Positions 1-13,017 of a stretch of 22,608 bases of DNA are shown piece by piece. Origin of the DNA: an uncultured Clostridia bacterium (GTDB lineage: Bacteria > Bacillota_I > Bacilli_A > RF39 > UBA660); assembly GCA_947304495.1 (NCBI GenBank), contig CAMZBG010000018.1, forward strand, positions 1 to 22,608, in the 5' to 3' direction. How positions within the stretch are numbered: the first letter of the stretch is position 1; every line of letters begins with the position of its first letter. The notes beneath the pieces were generated by a model. The model saw only the letters and a program-made list of their open reading frames with translations, was not told where the DNA came from and made no database searches. The position numbers and the translations under genes are program-made.

Positions 1-3000
1 ATCTAATGCTCCATTATATAAAGGACTATAACTACTACCATGAGAGGCAGCTAAATAACCAACTGTAGATCTTTCTGTAGGAAGCTCAACATTTGCTTGA
101 TTATATACTTGGAAAGAAGGCGTAGACCATTTATGAATCGGATAATAACCAGGATTTCCATAAGAAGAATCAGTATACTTCTGCTTAATAGTTAATCCAC
201 TATTATTAGTAATACCAGATGATCTATAATTTGCTAATACTTCTTCTTCTGATAACGCCCTATTAAATACAGCTAAATCTTTGATATATCCCAAAAATTT
301 ATAAGAAGCTGAACTATAATGAATATCATGCCCCACATAAGTCTTAGCATCAACTGAAGATCCGATGGTTTTATTAACATTATTATTAGTATATACCAAA
401 TTACCATCTGCATATATTTTCAAATATTTATTAGAATCATAAGTAGCAGTCATGTTAACTTCTTTATACAAAGGTACATAATAACCGCTATTATAAGTAG
501 ATCCATTAATAACTACATATAAAGCCTTTCCACTTATAAATACCCCAAAATAATTCGTTGATGCCGTTCCATAATTAAATAGTAATTGCCAACTTCTACT
601 TGCATAAGATGTAAAAGTTGTTGAAACAGTTATGTTACTACTTGGCGTATAATCTGGTATTTGAATATTATCATCCACCCCATCGAAGAAGAAACCTTTA
701 TCTTTATGCATCATACTTACATTAGCAATTCCCTTTTTACCATGACCAGATAAATCAGGAACTTCTAAGTTTTCAACACCACCATTTAAAGGAGTAGTAT
801 CCCAATAATCAGAATCAAACCATAATTGCGTTTTTTGATATAAATCGGCTCCACCTGGTGCATATCTAACCCATGTTAGTTTATCTCTAATATCAGAAGA
901 ATTTAAAAGCTTACTTTCTGGTACCATGTTATACGCTGTCTTTATCTCATATAAAGAAGCTGAAGCTGTATAAAAGAATACAAATCTAACATAACAATCA
1001 TGATTAACAGTAAAAGAATAATCATCAACATTACCAAAATTAGTATAGTGACTAAAGTAATACCAAGTATTTGAATTCCAAGCAGCATTACTTATATATT
1101 TTCTATTAGCATCATATAATCTAACTCTAAATATATCACCACTATTATTGTTAACATTTTCCGCTCTAAAATAATAGTTTTTACCCTGTTCTAATTTTAT
1201 CATATCAGTATATCCCGCATTAGGATAATTAAGATTATCTCCAGGTTCACCAGTAGTTTCATTAACAAATCCCGAATTAATATGTTTAATAAGATTATCA
1301 TTTCCTAAAGGAGCTATATTATTAGATATTTCTTCCCCATTTATAACTGATCTATTATAGAAACCAGCATGTCCTAGATTAAGAATTTCCTTATTAGAAT
1401 CATCTCCAGCTCCTACTCCAGCCGTAATATTATCTTCAGTAGAAACAACTCCTTCAAAATACAATTCATAATCATTATTCTTTTTATATATTTCGGTATT
1501 CTTTCCTCCAAGAATACCTCCGGCATAACTCCTACTAGAAATATCTACCCCTGCTACCAATAGATTTCTAAACTCACCTTCACGATACGTAGCTTGATCA
1601 TTAATATTATAAAAATATCCGGCCACTCCACCAGCATAATTACCAGCTGAATGAATAACACTATTAGTAACTTTTGAAGTTGATATAGTACCAGTATTAA
1701 CATTACCAGCCATACCTCCAGTTTTTGATTGTCCTGTAATTGTACTATTATGACAAGACATAGTATGTAACGTACCACCCGACATACTTCCAACTAAACA
1801 ACCGGTATTATTACCGCTGTTAACTACTGTGCTATTTTGAACAACACTTCTTCTAAGTGCATATCCATTAATATATCCAACAAATCCCGCTACTCCATCT
1901 GTTGAGGTGCTAGTACCTTTAACATTAGTATTATCAACCAAACAATCATACAAATATCTACTTTGACCTGCCAAACCGCCAATATAGCTATCAGTTCCTG
2001 ATACATTGGAGTTTTTAACAGTAATATTATACATATAAGATTCATAAGCATATCCAAACGCTCCACCAACATATTTATTTCCATTTACTGTTACATTATC
2101 AACCACTGAATCATTAGCTCCAGCATACGCTCCTATTCCACCAGCATAATTACCAGAAGGCATAGTTATAGTTGAATCACTTACCTTTATATTTCTAACC
2201 AAGTTTACCGAATCATCTAAGTCTGGACTACCCTCAATATTTGTTTTAGTTTTAGCATCTACTCCATGAGCCGTACTAAATGTTGAAAATATTCCACCAG
2301 CATATCCATTAGAAGCATAAATAGTTAAATTTTTACCCTCTATATTAGAAATATGATTATTAACACCATTGTCATAATAGGCCAATAAACCTGCTACATA
2401 CGATTTACCAGTTATTTTAATATTATCTAGCGAAATATTATTTATATGATTAGTTAACCCCTGTCCAATTAAAGCTACTCTATTCTTGCTAGGCGCATAT
2501 ATTTCAATATCCTTAAAACTAACATTATCAATAGAACCATAGTTATAATTAATTAAATTTATATAATTATTACTTGATCCTTGTGTATTTCTTATTTCAA
2601 TATCTTCAAAATTAATATTTCTTAAAGAAGTAACTATTTTATTAATAATTGCTTTATTATTACCACTAGTATTATTAGAATAATTAAATCCCCTTAAAGT
2701 GTATTTTTCATCATTAGATGGTGTCTCTAAACGATTAAATACTACACCTTTTTTAAAGTCTAATCCCGTAAAATCAATATCATTAACTAAAACATAGTTT
2801 TCAGCATCACTTGTACTTACAGCTTGCCAATCATCAAAAGTAGATAAGTTTTTATAGAAAGTCATCGGAATTCTGATATTCTTAAACTCCCTTTCTTCGC
2901 TAGCATTAATATCTACACGATACTTAATTTCACTAATCATATAAGAATCATAATATTTCTTAGGAGTAGCTGTGAAATTAATAATAGTTGTTCCCTCATG

Positions 3001-6000
3001 ATTAGTAATATTACTAATTTGAACATTAGTATCATCTAATACTATATCCGTTATTAAATATTCATCTGGATTATCTAAATACAACACCAAGTTAGCATGA
3101 TCAACATGCTTATCAATAACTAAGTTAGTAACTCTAAACATCTGTTGCTTAATTCTAGTATCTAACTGATTAGGTAATAACTCTGTCGAATCCAAATAAT
3201 ATAGTTTTGGAAGTGTACCTTGGCTAACCTCAGAATAATCAAAAGAATCTCCCAATCTTAACTTATCACCAGAAGTATAAGTATCAACATCTAATAACTC
3301 TTCATAACTAATAAATGATTCTCCCTTATTAATCGGAGTTAGTACACCATAATATATATTGTTTTCATATTCCTCATCAAATTCAGTAGTTTTTATACCA
3401 TTTATTAAAGAATTATCATAAGCATAGTTATTACTTTCATCTTCCAAATAATTATTACTAATTATACGTCCAAATACAGCACCTTCTATCTTAGAATACA
3501 TATTTCCAAGATATAAATTGTTCATTATATCGGCCGGAGTACCTGAATAGCCTGCTATTCCACCAACACTATCTATATCACTCTGAATATTTACAGTTGA
3601 ATAACTGTTCTCAACATATCCACTTGTCGCTCCAATTATACCACCAGTACGATACCCATTTGAAACTATTGTTCCAGTAGAATAAGCATTAGCAATACTA
3701 GAAATACTACTAGTATCTCTACCTACAATTCCTCCTACACCACTAACACTTTTAGCATTCTTAATACTAATATTAGCATTCTGTACCAAAACATTACTAT
3801 ATCCACCAGCCACACTATAACCGACCATACCTCCCGCATTAACATCCGTAATCTCAGGAGTAGAGGTAATAGTTACATCAGTAATAGTTGAATTCGTAAC
3901 TTTAGAATAATATAAATATCCAACAAGCCCCCCAACATACAAGGTATCTGCAGTCCTAGTTGATGGAACAGTTATCGTAATATTCTTAACATGAACATTA
4001 TTAAAATTAGCATATTGGTTTGAATAACCTATCAAACCGCTATAAGTAGAATCAGAACTCTTAGTTATATTTTCAAAACTAATATTCTGTAAAGTTCCAT
4101 TCATTTGATTAAACAATCCTGATACATTTCCATAAAGACTAATATTTCTTAAAACATGATTATTTCCATCTATTTTTCCAGAAAAATTACCCAATGTATA
4201 TCCTGTATACTCTATAAAATTCAAATCCTTCATAATTGCAAAATTCTGATTTAGATTTCGATTAATCTGCATCCAATCTTCAACCGAATTAATCTCTTGA
4301 TAGAAATCTACATATAGGTACTTTTCTCCAGCAGCATATGCCTTAGATGAAAGCAAACCATTATAACTTCTACAGGTTATATTTCTAATAGCATATTTAG
4401 ATACATAAATATCTGGATCATATACTTCTAATTTTAAATAGGTTTTCCCATCTTCAAAATTTTGCGATACTACTCTAGTCCTAACATCTGAAATAGCTAC
4501 ATTATCTATTTGATCTCCATTTGGATTATCAACAACAACATCTACCATTGCAGTTGAATTTGTTTGTTCTACAACTTCCATCGTAATAATATCTACAACA
4601 CTTGTTTCAGAATAATATGGTAATTCATTATATTCTTGCTTAGGCATCTTATTATAAGTATATCTAACTTGAGGATAATACCCTAGCTTAACCATTTCAT
4701 CAACATTAAATCCATCTCCAAGTACACTTTTTTGAAAAGACACATCATTAAGATTTAAAGCCGTAATCTTATTTTGATTATTGGTTGTATAGATATAATC
4801 ACTTAAATAATGAATATTACTATAATTAGCAGTTGCTCTTACATACCCTACCACAGGCCCTACTGCCTGATTAATATTATTAGCATTACCAACAGTATAA
4901 GAATTACGTAATGTACCATATGTTTCATAAGCAATTAACCCCGTAATATCATAAGCAAAATCGCTTGGGAACTCATAGTTGTTGATAACATAGATATGAT
5001 CAACAAGTGACTTAACACCACCATATCTTTGTATTAACCCAATAGTTCTAGCAGACGCCCCACTATTTTCATTAGAAATAATTGCATTTTCTCCATACAC
5101 ATAACCATTTCTTACAGTTCCATAATTATACCTAGTTAATAATCCAACCTCTGAATATAAATTAACTTTCGTTTTTAGCTTCATAACAAAGTTTTGAATC
5201 ACACCAGATACATGATTAACATCAACTAAAGTATTAAAATAAGTATCATTAAATTTAGTTTCTCTTTCATCATAAACATTTATTTCAACATTCTCTATCG
5301 TACCATAATTAGAAGAAACAAAACCTCTTATACTCGTATTAACTATTGTATTGTTCAAATGAACATTTAAAACCATATTCTTTAAAATGCCACTTTTTTC
5401 TATTCTTCCTAATCTCGTATAATTATTCCTATCTGAAAGCGAATAAACATTAGCACTATATCCTTGAAAATCTATTGTTCCATAGAAATATTTATATCCC
5501 CAGCCCAGTGTTTGAGCTGTAAATTCATAAAAATCCAAATCATTTAATACTATATAATTACCATTCGGTTGCATATATACCCAATCATTAGTATTTGCAA
5601 TCCCCTTAACCTCATTATCAGTAGATATGTCAAAACTATCAAGAACATATTCCCTATCTCTAATAGAAATAGCTAAACAAATAGTATATTTTTTATTCTC
5701 TTCCAAATCGACAGATTTTATTGCATCTTTAATAACATCTGTATTTAATAATTCAACATACTCATTACTATATAATTTCTCTCCGTTTTCATCTTTTACT
5801 TGAATATAATATGTATTATTACTTATTTCATCTTTTAAATCCTTAATATTAACCCGTGCATTAGTTACAAAATCATAACTAAACGTCTCATAAGATTTAC
5901 TTGGCAAATCTACATACTCAGTAATCTTTAGATTTACCTTACTCGGATCAATATTGGCATTACCACTATAATTTCTAAATACCAACCAAGTTTTAGACCC

Positions 6001-9000
6001 ACTAGGTACATAAACAGTTCTACCAGATTCAAACCAACCATATGCTGATTTATACTTATTACTAAGATCAGTAAAATAAATATAAGCAGAATAGTCATTA
6101 TCAGAATCAGCAAAATCAAATGTATAAGCTCTATTCCCCTCTAAAATCAACGGTTCACTTACTCTTGCCCTTCTATCATAATAAGAACCAGTAACATTTA
6201 TTGTTCCATTATTATTATAAGTTCCAGGTAAAATAGAAGCATTTCCCAGATTAACTTCTTTTCTTTCCCTTGATTTATAAACCATAAAATCTCTAACTTC
6301 ATATTCAGCCGTAAACTTTGAACCATTAGTAAACCAAAATCCAATAAAATCAGTTCTATATTTACCATAATATGTACTAGTATTATTTACAAAGTTATTT
6401 CCGCTTTTATAACTTCCAACCCTAAAAGTATAAGTATAAGTAGTCCATTTATCGGTTGAAATATTCGTAAGTTCAATCCCATAATTCAAACTAGTTGTAT
6501 TACCTAAATAGTTTTCAAAAAACAATCTGTGACCAGCACTCAAAGGATTAATAGCTTTTATTTTGAAAGTTGCAGTAACAATCTCACCATGATAATCACT
6601 TAAATCATACATATATGAAGATGAACCATTTTTAGAATATATATGCATATCACCTTCACTATCAATAGTTTTAGGTATAGTATAAGTATTAATAGTTTGA
6701 ATCCATTTTGTTTCGGAATGCATATCTACTAAGTTTTCCCCATTAGCTACACGCAAAGAAGAAGTTAATTCTATTTTTCCACTTATACTTTCCTCTGTAT
6801 ATTTGCTAATACTCTTCAACTCATATTTAGATACAAATGTCGAATTACTATTTGTCTCATTATATTCATCAGCAATAAACTTTAAAACATAATTAGTATT
6901 AACTTTAAGATTATTATAAGTAATTCTTTCAAAATCAGTATTAGTTTTAATAATTCTAGCGTCTACTAATGTATCATTTAAATCCCTTAATTCTAACCTA
7001 ACTTCTTTAGTTAATACCGAATTATCGGGATCATTTATTTTAACATCTAAATCAATCATGTTATTACTTACAAAACTATTAGCAATAACTACTTCCGCCG
7101 GTTTTTTTCGCGTAGTAAATGGTTTTAAACTATGCAAGCAATCTAAATCATAAGTTGTTTCCCCCTGTTGTACAACAGAATCTATCTCAATATAGTAAGA
7201 AGTATTTGAATTCAAATTCTTAAATAATAAAGTCAGCTCTTCATAATTCTTAATTCTTGTTATTTCCTGAGAAGATAAAGAATACTCTGTAACCAACTCA
7301 TTATTATCTTCTCTAAATAGCTTAATATGTAATTGTTTTAACAATTTTAATAATCTATCATCAGTTTTAGAAGAATTAATTCTATAATTAAGAGTTACTG
7401 AATCCTTAGTTAATTCATTAGATTCAAAATCAAAATTCAAAAAACCTAAACTAGTAATTGGTAAAGAAGTAAATTCCATACTACCTAATACATAATCTTT
7501 TCTTTCACCTTTACCATCGTTCAAATCAATATCACCATATACATTGATATTAAACACTTGATTTGGATCCAAATTATATAACTTAAATCGTTCATCACTA
7601 ATAGTATCACTTAATACTGTAACCCCCGAAGAATTAGTAACAACATAATGATAATTACCTATTTTAATATTATCATCATTCTTTAAATTAACACTTATTC
7701 CAACATAATCAACTTCATTTTCTACAACCTTTAATACAACCGCAGGTGGTCTCCTAGACGTACGAGTATGCCCCTTATTATTTCTAGCTTCCAACTTGTT
7801 ATTCTTTCCATCATAAAAAGTAATCTCAAAGTCAAATTCTTTATCAGATTCCAAACTTTCTGGTGTAGAAATACTATTTATTTCTTTACCATTTATCAAC
7901 TTGTTCAAATCAGACTTACTAAAGAAATAATTAGTATCTCCTATAGTTAAAGCAAAATTCTTAACCCCTCTTAACACTTCACTATCTAAAGAACTAGTTA
8001 ATATCATTTTAGCCAGCTCAATTTTATTTGAATAAATCTCTCCATTTTCAAATTCTATTTCAATAGGTTCTAATTCCTCTAGTCCTAAAGTTGTTAAAGT
8101 ATCTGAGTAGAAAGTAACTATTTTTTTAGTCTTTAAATCCTCATCTAAATATGTATATTGACCAACAATTTTATACTCCGTACTTGCATATAATCCTGAT
8201 ATTAAAATATTACCACTAGCATAAAAAGCTCTTCTAGCAAATGTTTTTCCACCAGATACTAATGTAAAAGTAGGTGGCTTAATAATAACCCCAGACGGAT
8301 CTTTAATAATCAGATTTGACGACATAGAATAAACATTAGGAGTAAATCTTTGTACAGCTACAGATGGCTTTACATAGGTAAATCCAGGCTTCTGAACCTC
8401 TTCCATAATAGCAGGAGGCACTGGTGTAACATCTTCTTCATCTACTTCTTCTATAACCTCTTCAGGAGTAATTATTTGCTTTTCCGGTATCTCCTCAATC
8501 GTCTTAAAAGATATACCTATTACTTTCAAAAAGTCTTCATACCCATAAATATACTCTTCATTATTACTAGCATAGTAAAACCTTAATGTGGTATTAAAAT
8601 CCACATCAATACTATTTTTAACAAACGTATTTTCTCCTCTTTCATAATAGTTTATTTTATCTTTAGAAAAGTAAATAAAACTATTAATAGGAATAGTAAC
8701 TTCTTGAGCTTCAGATTTAATATCTAAATCATATAAATTCAAATATATACCATTTTCATAATTCAAAAGAATATATTTATCACCATCAAGACTTACATAA
8801 GTAACCGGATCATAAACGCTTCCATATGAAAAAACCACATTATTTAGACCCGTTAATCTTTTCAAATCAGTACTAACCAAATTAGTATTATCATTATAAT
8901 TTATTATTGCCAATCCATCGTTAATAAACAACGGATAAGACATATTAATTGTTGAACTCCTAGAATTATCTACATAATGATTTAAAGGGGTTTTATAAAT

Positions 9001-9276
9001 ATATTCATTCTGTTCTATTTCCGCAACCTTTAGTTTATCTTCCGCTTTATCATAATTATTATTTCTAAGGCTTTCAGGAGCAGAATCAGAGCTAAGAAAA
9101 TACCCTTTTTCTTCAACAACCATAACAAAACTATATGTATTAAATAAATAATTAAAAAGGAATATAACAAATATAAAAATTGCCACGATAAAAACAGGTA
9201 ATACTTTAACTAGTTTAGAATCCTTAAATTTATTCATCTTTAACTTTTTTATCAACTTTGCAATCTTCTTCTTCAT
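1..9276 (-). CDS. giant N-anchored surface protein (Fn3-like, jelly-roll, GLUG solenoid, LamG), 3' end outside window
   Basis: An open frame of 3092 codons runs from an ATG at 9274-9276, preceded by AAAGGAT, to the left edge without a stop. The N-terminus is strongly basic, followed by one membrane helix (about 27-45) and no obvious signal-peptidase site, so it is probably anchored with its bulk outside. Next come a membrane-proximal beta domain (about 50-255), an acidic proline-rich linker (258-296), Fn3-like domains (about 300-830, with L-x-x-N-T-x-Y signatures), two jelly-roll or carbohydrate-binding-like domains (about 835-1000 and 1005-1115), three large GLUG-type units (about 1225-2600), another jelly roll (about 2650-2780) and a LamG/concanavalin-like domain (about 2815-3015, with LWFD, DLSGHG and FDGVDD). 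These modules suggest binding to host glycans or proteins. It is the last gene seen in the ATPase operon. The adhesin role is inferred; the C-terminus is unknown. Confidence 0.9.
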   Translation of the reverse strand, partial: MKKKIAKLIKKLKMNKFKDSKLVKVLPVFIVAIFIFVIFLFNYLFNTYSFVMVVEEKGYFLSSDSAPESLRNNNYDKAEDKLKVAEIEQNEYIYKTPLNHYVDNSRSSTINMSYPLFINDGLAIINYNDNTNLVSTDLKRLTGLNNVVFSYGSVYDPVTYVSLDGDKYILLNYENGIYLNLYDLDIKSEAQEVTIPINSFIYFSKDKINYYERGENTFVKNSIDVDFNTTLRFYYASNNEEYIYGYEDFLKVIGISFKTIEEIPEKQIITPEEVIEEVDEEDVTPVPPAIMEEVQKPGFTYVKPSVAVQRFTPNVYSMSSNLIIKDPSGVIIKPPTFTLVSGGKTFARRAFYASGNILISGLYASTEYKIVGQYTYLDEDLKTKKIVTFYSDTLTTLGLEELEPIEIEFENGEIYSNKIELAKMILTSSLDSEVLRGVKNFALTIGDTNYFFSKSDLNKLINGKEINSISTPESLESDKEFDFEITFYDGKNNKLEARNNKGHTRTSRRPPAVVLKVVENEVDYVGISVNLKNDDNIKIGNYHYVVTNSSGVTVLSDTISDERFKLYNLDPNQVFNINVYGDIDLNDGKGERKDYVLGSMEFTSLPITSLGFLNFDFESNELTKDSVTLNYRINSSKTDDRLLKLLKQLHIKLFREDNNELVTEYSLSSQEITRIKNYEELTLLFKNLNSNTSYYIEIDSVVQQGETTYDLDCLHSLKPFTTRKKPAEVVIANSFVSNNMIDLDVKINDPDNSVLTKEVRLELRDLNDTLVDARIIKTNTDFERITYNNLKVNTNYVLKFIADEYNETNSNSTFVSKYELKSISKYTEESISGKIELTSSLRVANGENLVDMHSETKWIQTINTYTIPKTIDSEGDMHIYSKNGSSSYMYDLSDYHGEIVTATFKIKAINPLSAGHRLFFENYLGNTTSLNYGIELTNISTDKWTTYTYTFRVGSYKSGNNFVNNTSTYYGKYRTDFIGFWFTNGSKFTAEYEVRDFMVYKSRERKEVNLGNASILPGTYNNNGTINVTGSYYDRRARVSEPLILEGNRAYTFDFADSDNDYSAYIYFTDLSNKYKSAYGWFESGRTVYVPSGSKTWLVFRNYSGNANIDPSKVNLKITEYVDLPSKSYETFSYDFVTNARVNIKDLKDEISNNTYYIQVKDENGEKLYSNEYVELLNTDVIKDAIKSVDLEENKKYTICLAISIRDREYVLDSFDISTDNEVKGIANTNDWVYMQPNGNYIVLNDLDFYEFTAQTLGWGYKYFYGTIDFQGYSANVYSLSDRNNYTRLGRIEKSGILKNMVLNVHLNNTIVNTSIRGFVSSNYGTIENVEINVYDERETKFNDTYFNTLVDVNHVSGVIQNFVMKLKTKVNLYSEVGLLTRYNYGTVRNGYVYGENAIISNENSGASARTIGLIQRYGGVKSLVDHIYVINNYEFPSDFAYDITGLIAYETYGTLRNSYTVGNANNINQAVGPVVGYVRATANYSNIHYLSDYIYTTNNQNKITALNLNDVSFQKSVLGDGFNVDEMVKLGYYPQVRYTYNKMPKQEYNELPYYSETSVVDIITMEVVEQTNSTAMVDVVVDNPNGDQIDNVAISDVRTRVVSQNFEDGKTYLKLEVYDPDIYVSKYAIRNITCRSYNGLLSSKAYAAGEKYLYVDFYQEINSVEDWMQINRNLNQNFAIMKDLNFIEYTGYTLGNFSGKIDGNNHVLRNISLYGNVSGLFNQMNGTLQNISFENITKSSDSTYSGLIGYSNQYANFNNVHVKNITITVPSTRTADTLYVGGLVGYLYYSKVTNSTITDVTITSTPEITDVNAGGMVGYSVAGGYSNVLVQNANISIKNAKSVSGVGGIVGRDTSSISSIANAYSTGTIVSNGYRTGGIIGATSGYVENSYSTVNIQSDIDSVGGIAGYSGTPADIMNNLYLGNMYSKIEGAVFGRIISNNYLEDESNNYAYDNSLINGIKTTEFDEEYENNIYYGVLTPINKGESFISYEELLDVDTYTSGDKLRLGDSFDYSEVSQGTLPKLYYLDSTELLPNQLDTRIKQQMFRVTNLVIDKHVDHANLVLYLDNPDEYLITDIVLDDTNVQISNITNHEGTTIINFTATPKKYYDSYMISEIKYRVDINASEEREFKNIRIPMTFYKNLSTFDDWQAVSTSDAENYVLVNDIDFTGLDFKKGVVFNRLETPSNDEKYTLRGFNYSNNTSGNNKAIINKIVTSLRNINFEDIEIRNTQGSSNNYINLINYNYGSIDNVSFKDIEIYAPSKNRVALIGQGLTNHINNISLDNIKITGKSYVAGLLAYYDNGVNNHISNIEGKNLTIYASNGYAGGIFSTFSTAHGVDAKTKTNIEGSPDLDDSVNLVRNIKVSDSTITMPSGNYAGGIGAYAGANDSVVDNVTVNGNKYVGGAFGYAYESYMYNITVKNSNVSGTDSYIGGLAGQSRYLYDCLVDNTNVKGTSTSTDGVAGFVGYINGYALRRSVVQNSTVVNSGNNTGCLVGSMSGGTLHTMSCHNSTITGQSKTGGMAGNVNTGTISTSKVTNSVIHSAGNYAGGVAGYFYNINDQATYREGEFRNLLVAGVDISSRSYAGGILGGKNTEIYKKNNDYELYFEGVVSTEDNITAGVGAGDDSNKEILNLGHAGFYNRSVINGEEISNNIAPLGNDNLIKHINSGFVNETTGEPGDNLNYPNAGYTDMIKLEQGKNYYFRAENVNNNSGDIFRVRLYDANRKYISNAAWNSNTWYYFSHYTNFGNVDDYSFTVNHDCYVRFVFFYTASASLYEIKTAYNMVPESKLLNSSDIRDKLTWVRYAPGGADLYQKTQLWFDSDYWDTTPLNGGVENLEVPDLSGHGKKGIANVSMMHKDKGFFFDGVDDNIQIPDYTPSSNITVSTTFTSYASRSWQLLFNYGTASTNYFGVFISGKALYVVINGSTYNSGYYVPLYKEVNMTATYDSNKYLKIYADGNLVYTNNNVNKTIGSSVDAKTYVGHDIHYSSASYKFLGYIKDLAVFNRALSEEEVLANYRSSGITNNSGLTIKQKYTDSSYGNPGYYPIHKWSTPSFQVYNQANVELPTERSTVGYLAASHGSSYSPLYNGALD
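1477..5604 (-). repeat. three tandem GLUG-type solenoid units within the giant protein
   Basis: Three protein-level repeats begin at matching tryptophans (residues 1232, 1668 and 2150). Each opens with a pattern like W-x(n)-NY-x-L-x-D-L/I-D/N-F and continues with many G-G-x-x-G-Y turns followed by N-x-x-V/I strands. This is the signature of Glug-motif beta-solenoids known from IgA peptidases and other surface proteins. Approximate unit spans are 4297-5604, 2851-4296 and 1477-2850. Units 1 and 2 end in a similar beta-sandwich spacer that contains a D-N-P-[ND] motif. Unit periods are about 436 and 482 residues. About 17 clear GLUG-like turns are visible. The DNA itself is too diverged to look repeated, so the duplication is old. 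Confidence 0.75.
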
Positions 9277-9303
9277 GTTAAAAACATCCTTTTTAATTAT
9301 CTA

Positions 9304-10077
9304 TTAATTACCATTAAACAATTCTAATTTATCAATATTCTTTCTCAATATACGATTACCATTATCATACATAATCATATCCGTACTAAGATTAATAACA
9401 TATTTTTTATAATAAGCCATTACATTATTCTTAAAATCATCAATAATTATATACTTATCATTTCTTTTATCATATATCTCTATTGTATCATTAAAATCAA
9501 CAATAACATATGATAATGGAGCTAATTCATACTTAACATCATCAACTATTATAGTAGTAGAATAAGGAAATAAGTATAAATCATTCCCGTCATAAATAAT
9601 AGAATCACCTAAATACATTTTTTTATCTTGATAATAAACAAACGTGCTTTCCTCTTCATTTACAACTTCATTTTCTAATTTAGTAAAATAATTAATCTTA
9701 TAAGCTTGCGTTTTATTATTTAAATAAACAATAGACATATTTACAGGAAACATCACCTGATTATCAATCTTCTGAAAATAAATCGGTATAATATCTAATT
9801 CCATTTCCTCATCTTTATTCTTTATACTTGTGATTTCATTTTCCCTTTGAATAGTTACTTTACCGGTATATTCAACTTTTTTACCCGCAAAATATTGATA
9901 TAATTCATAATTATCAAATTCAACAGTATTAATATTTGAATAATACTTTTTAACAACTATTATACATACTATTATACAAGCTAAAGCAACTATAGATCCA
10001 ATACCTACGACTAAAGCTTTAACTCTTTTGTTCTTTTTTTTAGTTTTCTCAATATTTTCTTGATAACTATTATCCAT
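9304..10077 (-). CDS. single-pass membrane protein with extracytoplasmic domain, 257 aa
   Basis: I do not recognise a named family. The protein has a Lys-rich cytoplasmic N-terminus (1-20), one hydrophobic helix (about 20-44) and an exterior of about 210 residues rich in predicted beta strands. Around residues 187-215 the pattern SYVIVDFNDTIEIYD resembles the membrane-proximal region of the three large surface proteins of the operon (for example SYVYIEYVDGSIIKLYN in the 1776-residue protein). It therefore looks like a short paralogue made only of anchor plus proximal domain. The start overlaps the upstream stop by one base (TAATG) and is preceded by a strong TAAGGAGG site, so it is translationally coupled yet probably well expressed. 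It may be a structural partner of the motor or of the large proteins; that role is inferred. Confidence 0.85.
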   Translation of the reverse strand: MDNSYQENIEKTKKKNKRVKALVVGIGSIVALACIIVCIIVVKKYYSNINTVEFDNYELYQYFAGKKVEYTGKVTIQRENEITSIKNKDEEMELDIIPIYFQKIDNQVMFPVNMSIVYLNNKTQAYKINYFTKLENEVVNEEESTFVYYQDKKMYLGDSIIYDGNDLYLFPYSTTIIVDDVKYELAPLSYVIVDFNDTIEIYDKRNDKYIIIDDFKNNVMAYYKKYVINLSTDMIMYDNGNRILRKNIDKLELFNGN

Positions 10078-10586
10078 TATGTCCTCCTTAATCCCTTATA
10101 AGATTTCATAGTAACTTCTAACTTCCTTACTGTTATATATACTATATACATAGCAACAAGTATCATAAAAACTACTCTCAATATATTTACTTTATAATCA
10201 AATACTACATCTACCAAATAATTATTTACCAACCTTAAAATCATAAATAGTAAGGAAGAAATACAAGTATATACAACATCCATTATAATTATATGAAAAT
10301 TAAAAGAAAATGTACATGATAACAGATTAATAAGTATAATCATAATCAAACCATATCTATAAAATGCATTAATATTAAACAAAAAATAAAATAATAATAA
10401 GCAATTAAGAAAATTAGTAACATGAATAAATATTTCTCTTTTGGTTATTCCCAAAAAAACAGCATAAAACCCTCGGTACTTATTCTTATATTTACTTGTA
10501 AGAATAAATCCAATAACAAATAATATTAATGCCACAATACTTATATAACAAAAAATAGAAAATGTTAACCTTAAATAACTAATCAT
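10077..10586 (-). CDS. multi-pass membrane protein, 169 aa; possible degenerate ATPase subunit a
   Basis: About five hydrophobic segments are visible (roughly 7-30, 53-74, 77-93, 97-117 and 133-153), with a basic C-terminus. No family is obvious. The segment ILRLVNNYL (R118, N121, N122) resembles the LRLFGNM signature around the essential arginine of F-type subunit a, and the final helix (VVFMILVAMYIVYI) loosely resembles the last helix of subunit a. At 169 residues it is much shorter than a normal subunit a (about 250), and it follows epsilon instead of preceding c. It starts two bases after the epsilon stop with a GAGG site and ends in a TAATG overlap with the next gene. It is the only candidate here for a stator membrane subunit; the assignment is tentative. 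Confidence 0.85.
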   Translation of the reverse strand: MISYLRLTFSIFCYISIVALILFVIGFILTSKYKNKYRGFYAVFLGITKREIFIHVTNFLNCLLLFYFLFNINAFYRYGLIMIILINLLSCTFSFNFHIIIMDVVYTCISSLLFMILRLVNNYLVDVVFDYKVNILRVVFMILVAMYIVYITVRKLEVTMKSYKGLRRT

Positions 10587-10588
10587 TA

Positions 10589-13015
<2,427 letters not shown>

Positions 13016-13017
13016 AG

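Noticed and set aside
1554..2084. Two minus-strand open frames in another frame inside the giant gene
   Set aside because: Leu/Ile/Val-rich frames lying inside the GLUG-coding region, where the giant frame is clearly the coding one. The frame near 5934-6119 is the same kind of shadow.
1477..5604. CRISPR or DNA-level tandem repeat
   Set aside because: Periodicity is at the protein level only; no identical spaced DNA repeats were seen.
7768..8586. Plus-strand open frames of 60-80 codons opposite the giant gene
   Set aside because: They are Ile/Phe/Tyr-rich shadows of the minus-strand coding sequence, with no convincing ribosome sites; the same holds for those near 12234, 13503, 16202, 16512 and 20632.
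1..9276. An IgA-type peptidase, suggested by the GLUG motifs
   Set aside because: No serine-protease GDSGSP or metalloprotease HExxH motif was seen in the visible part; GLUG motifs alone do not show protease activity. The unseen C-terminus could change this.
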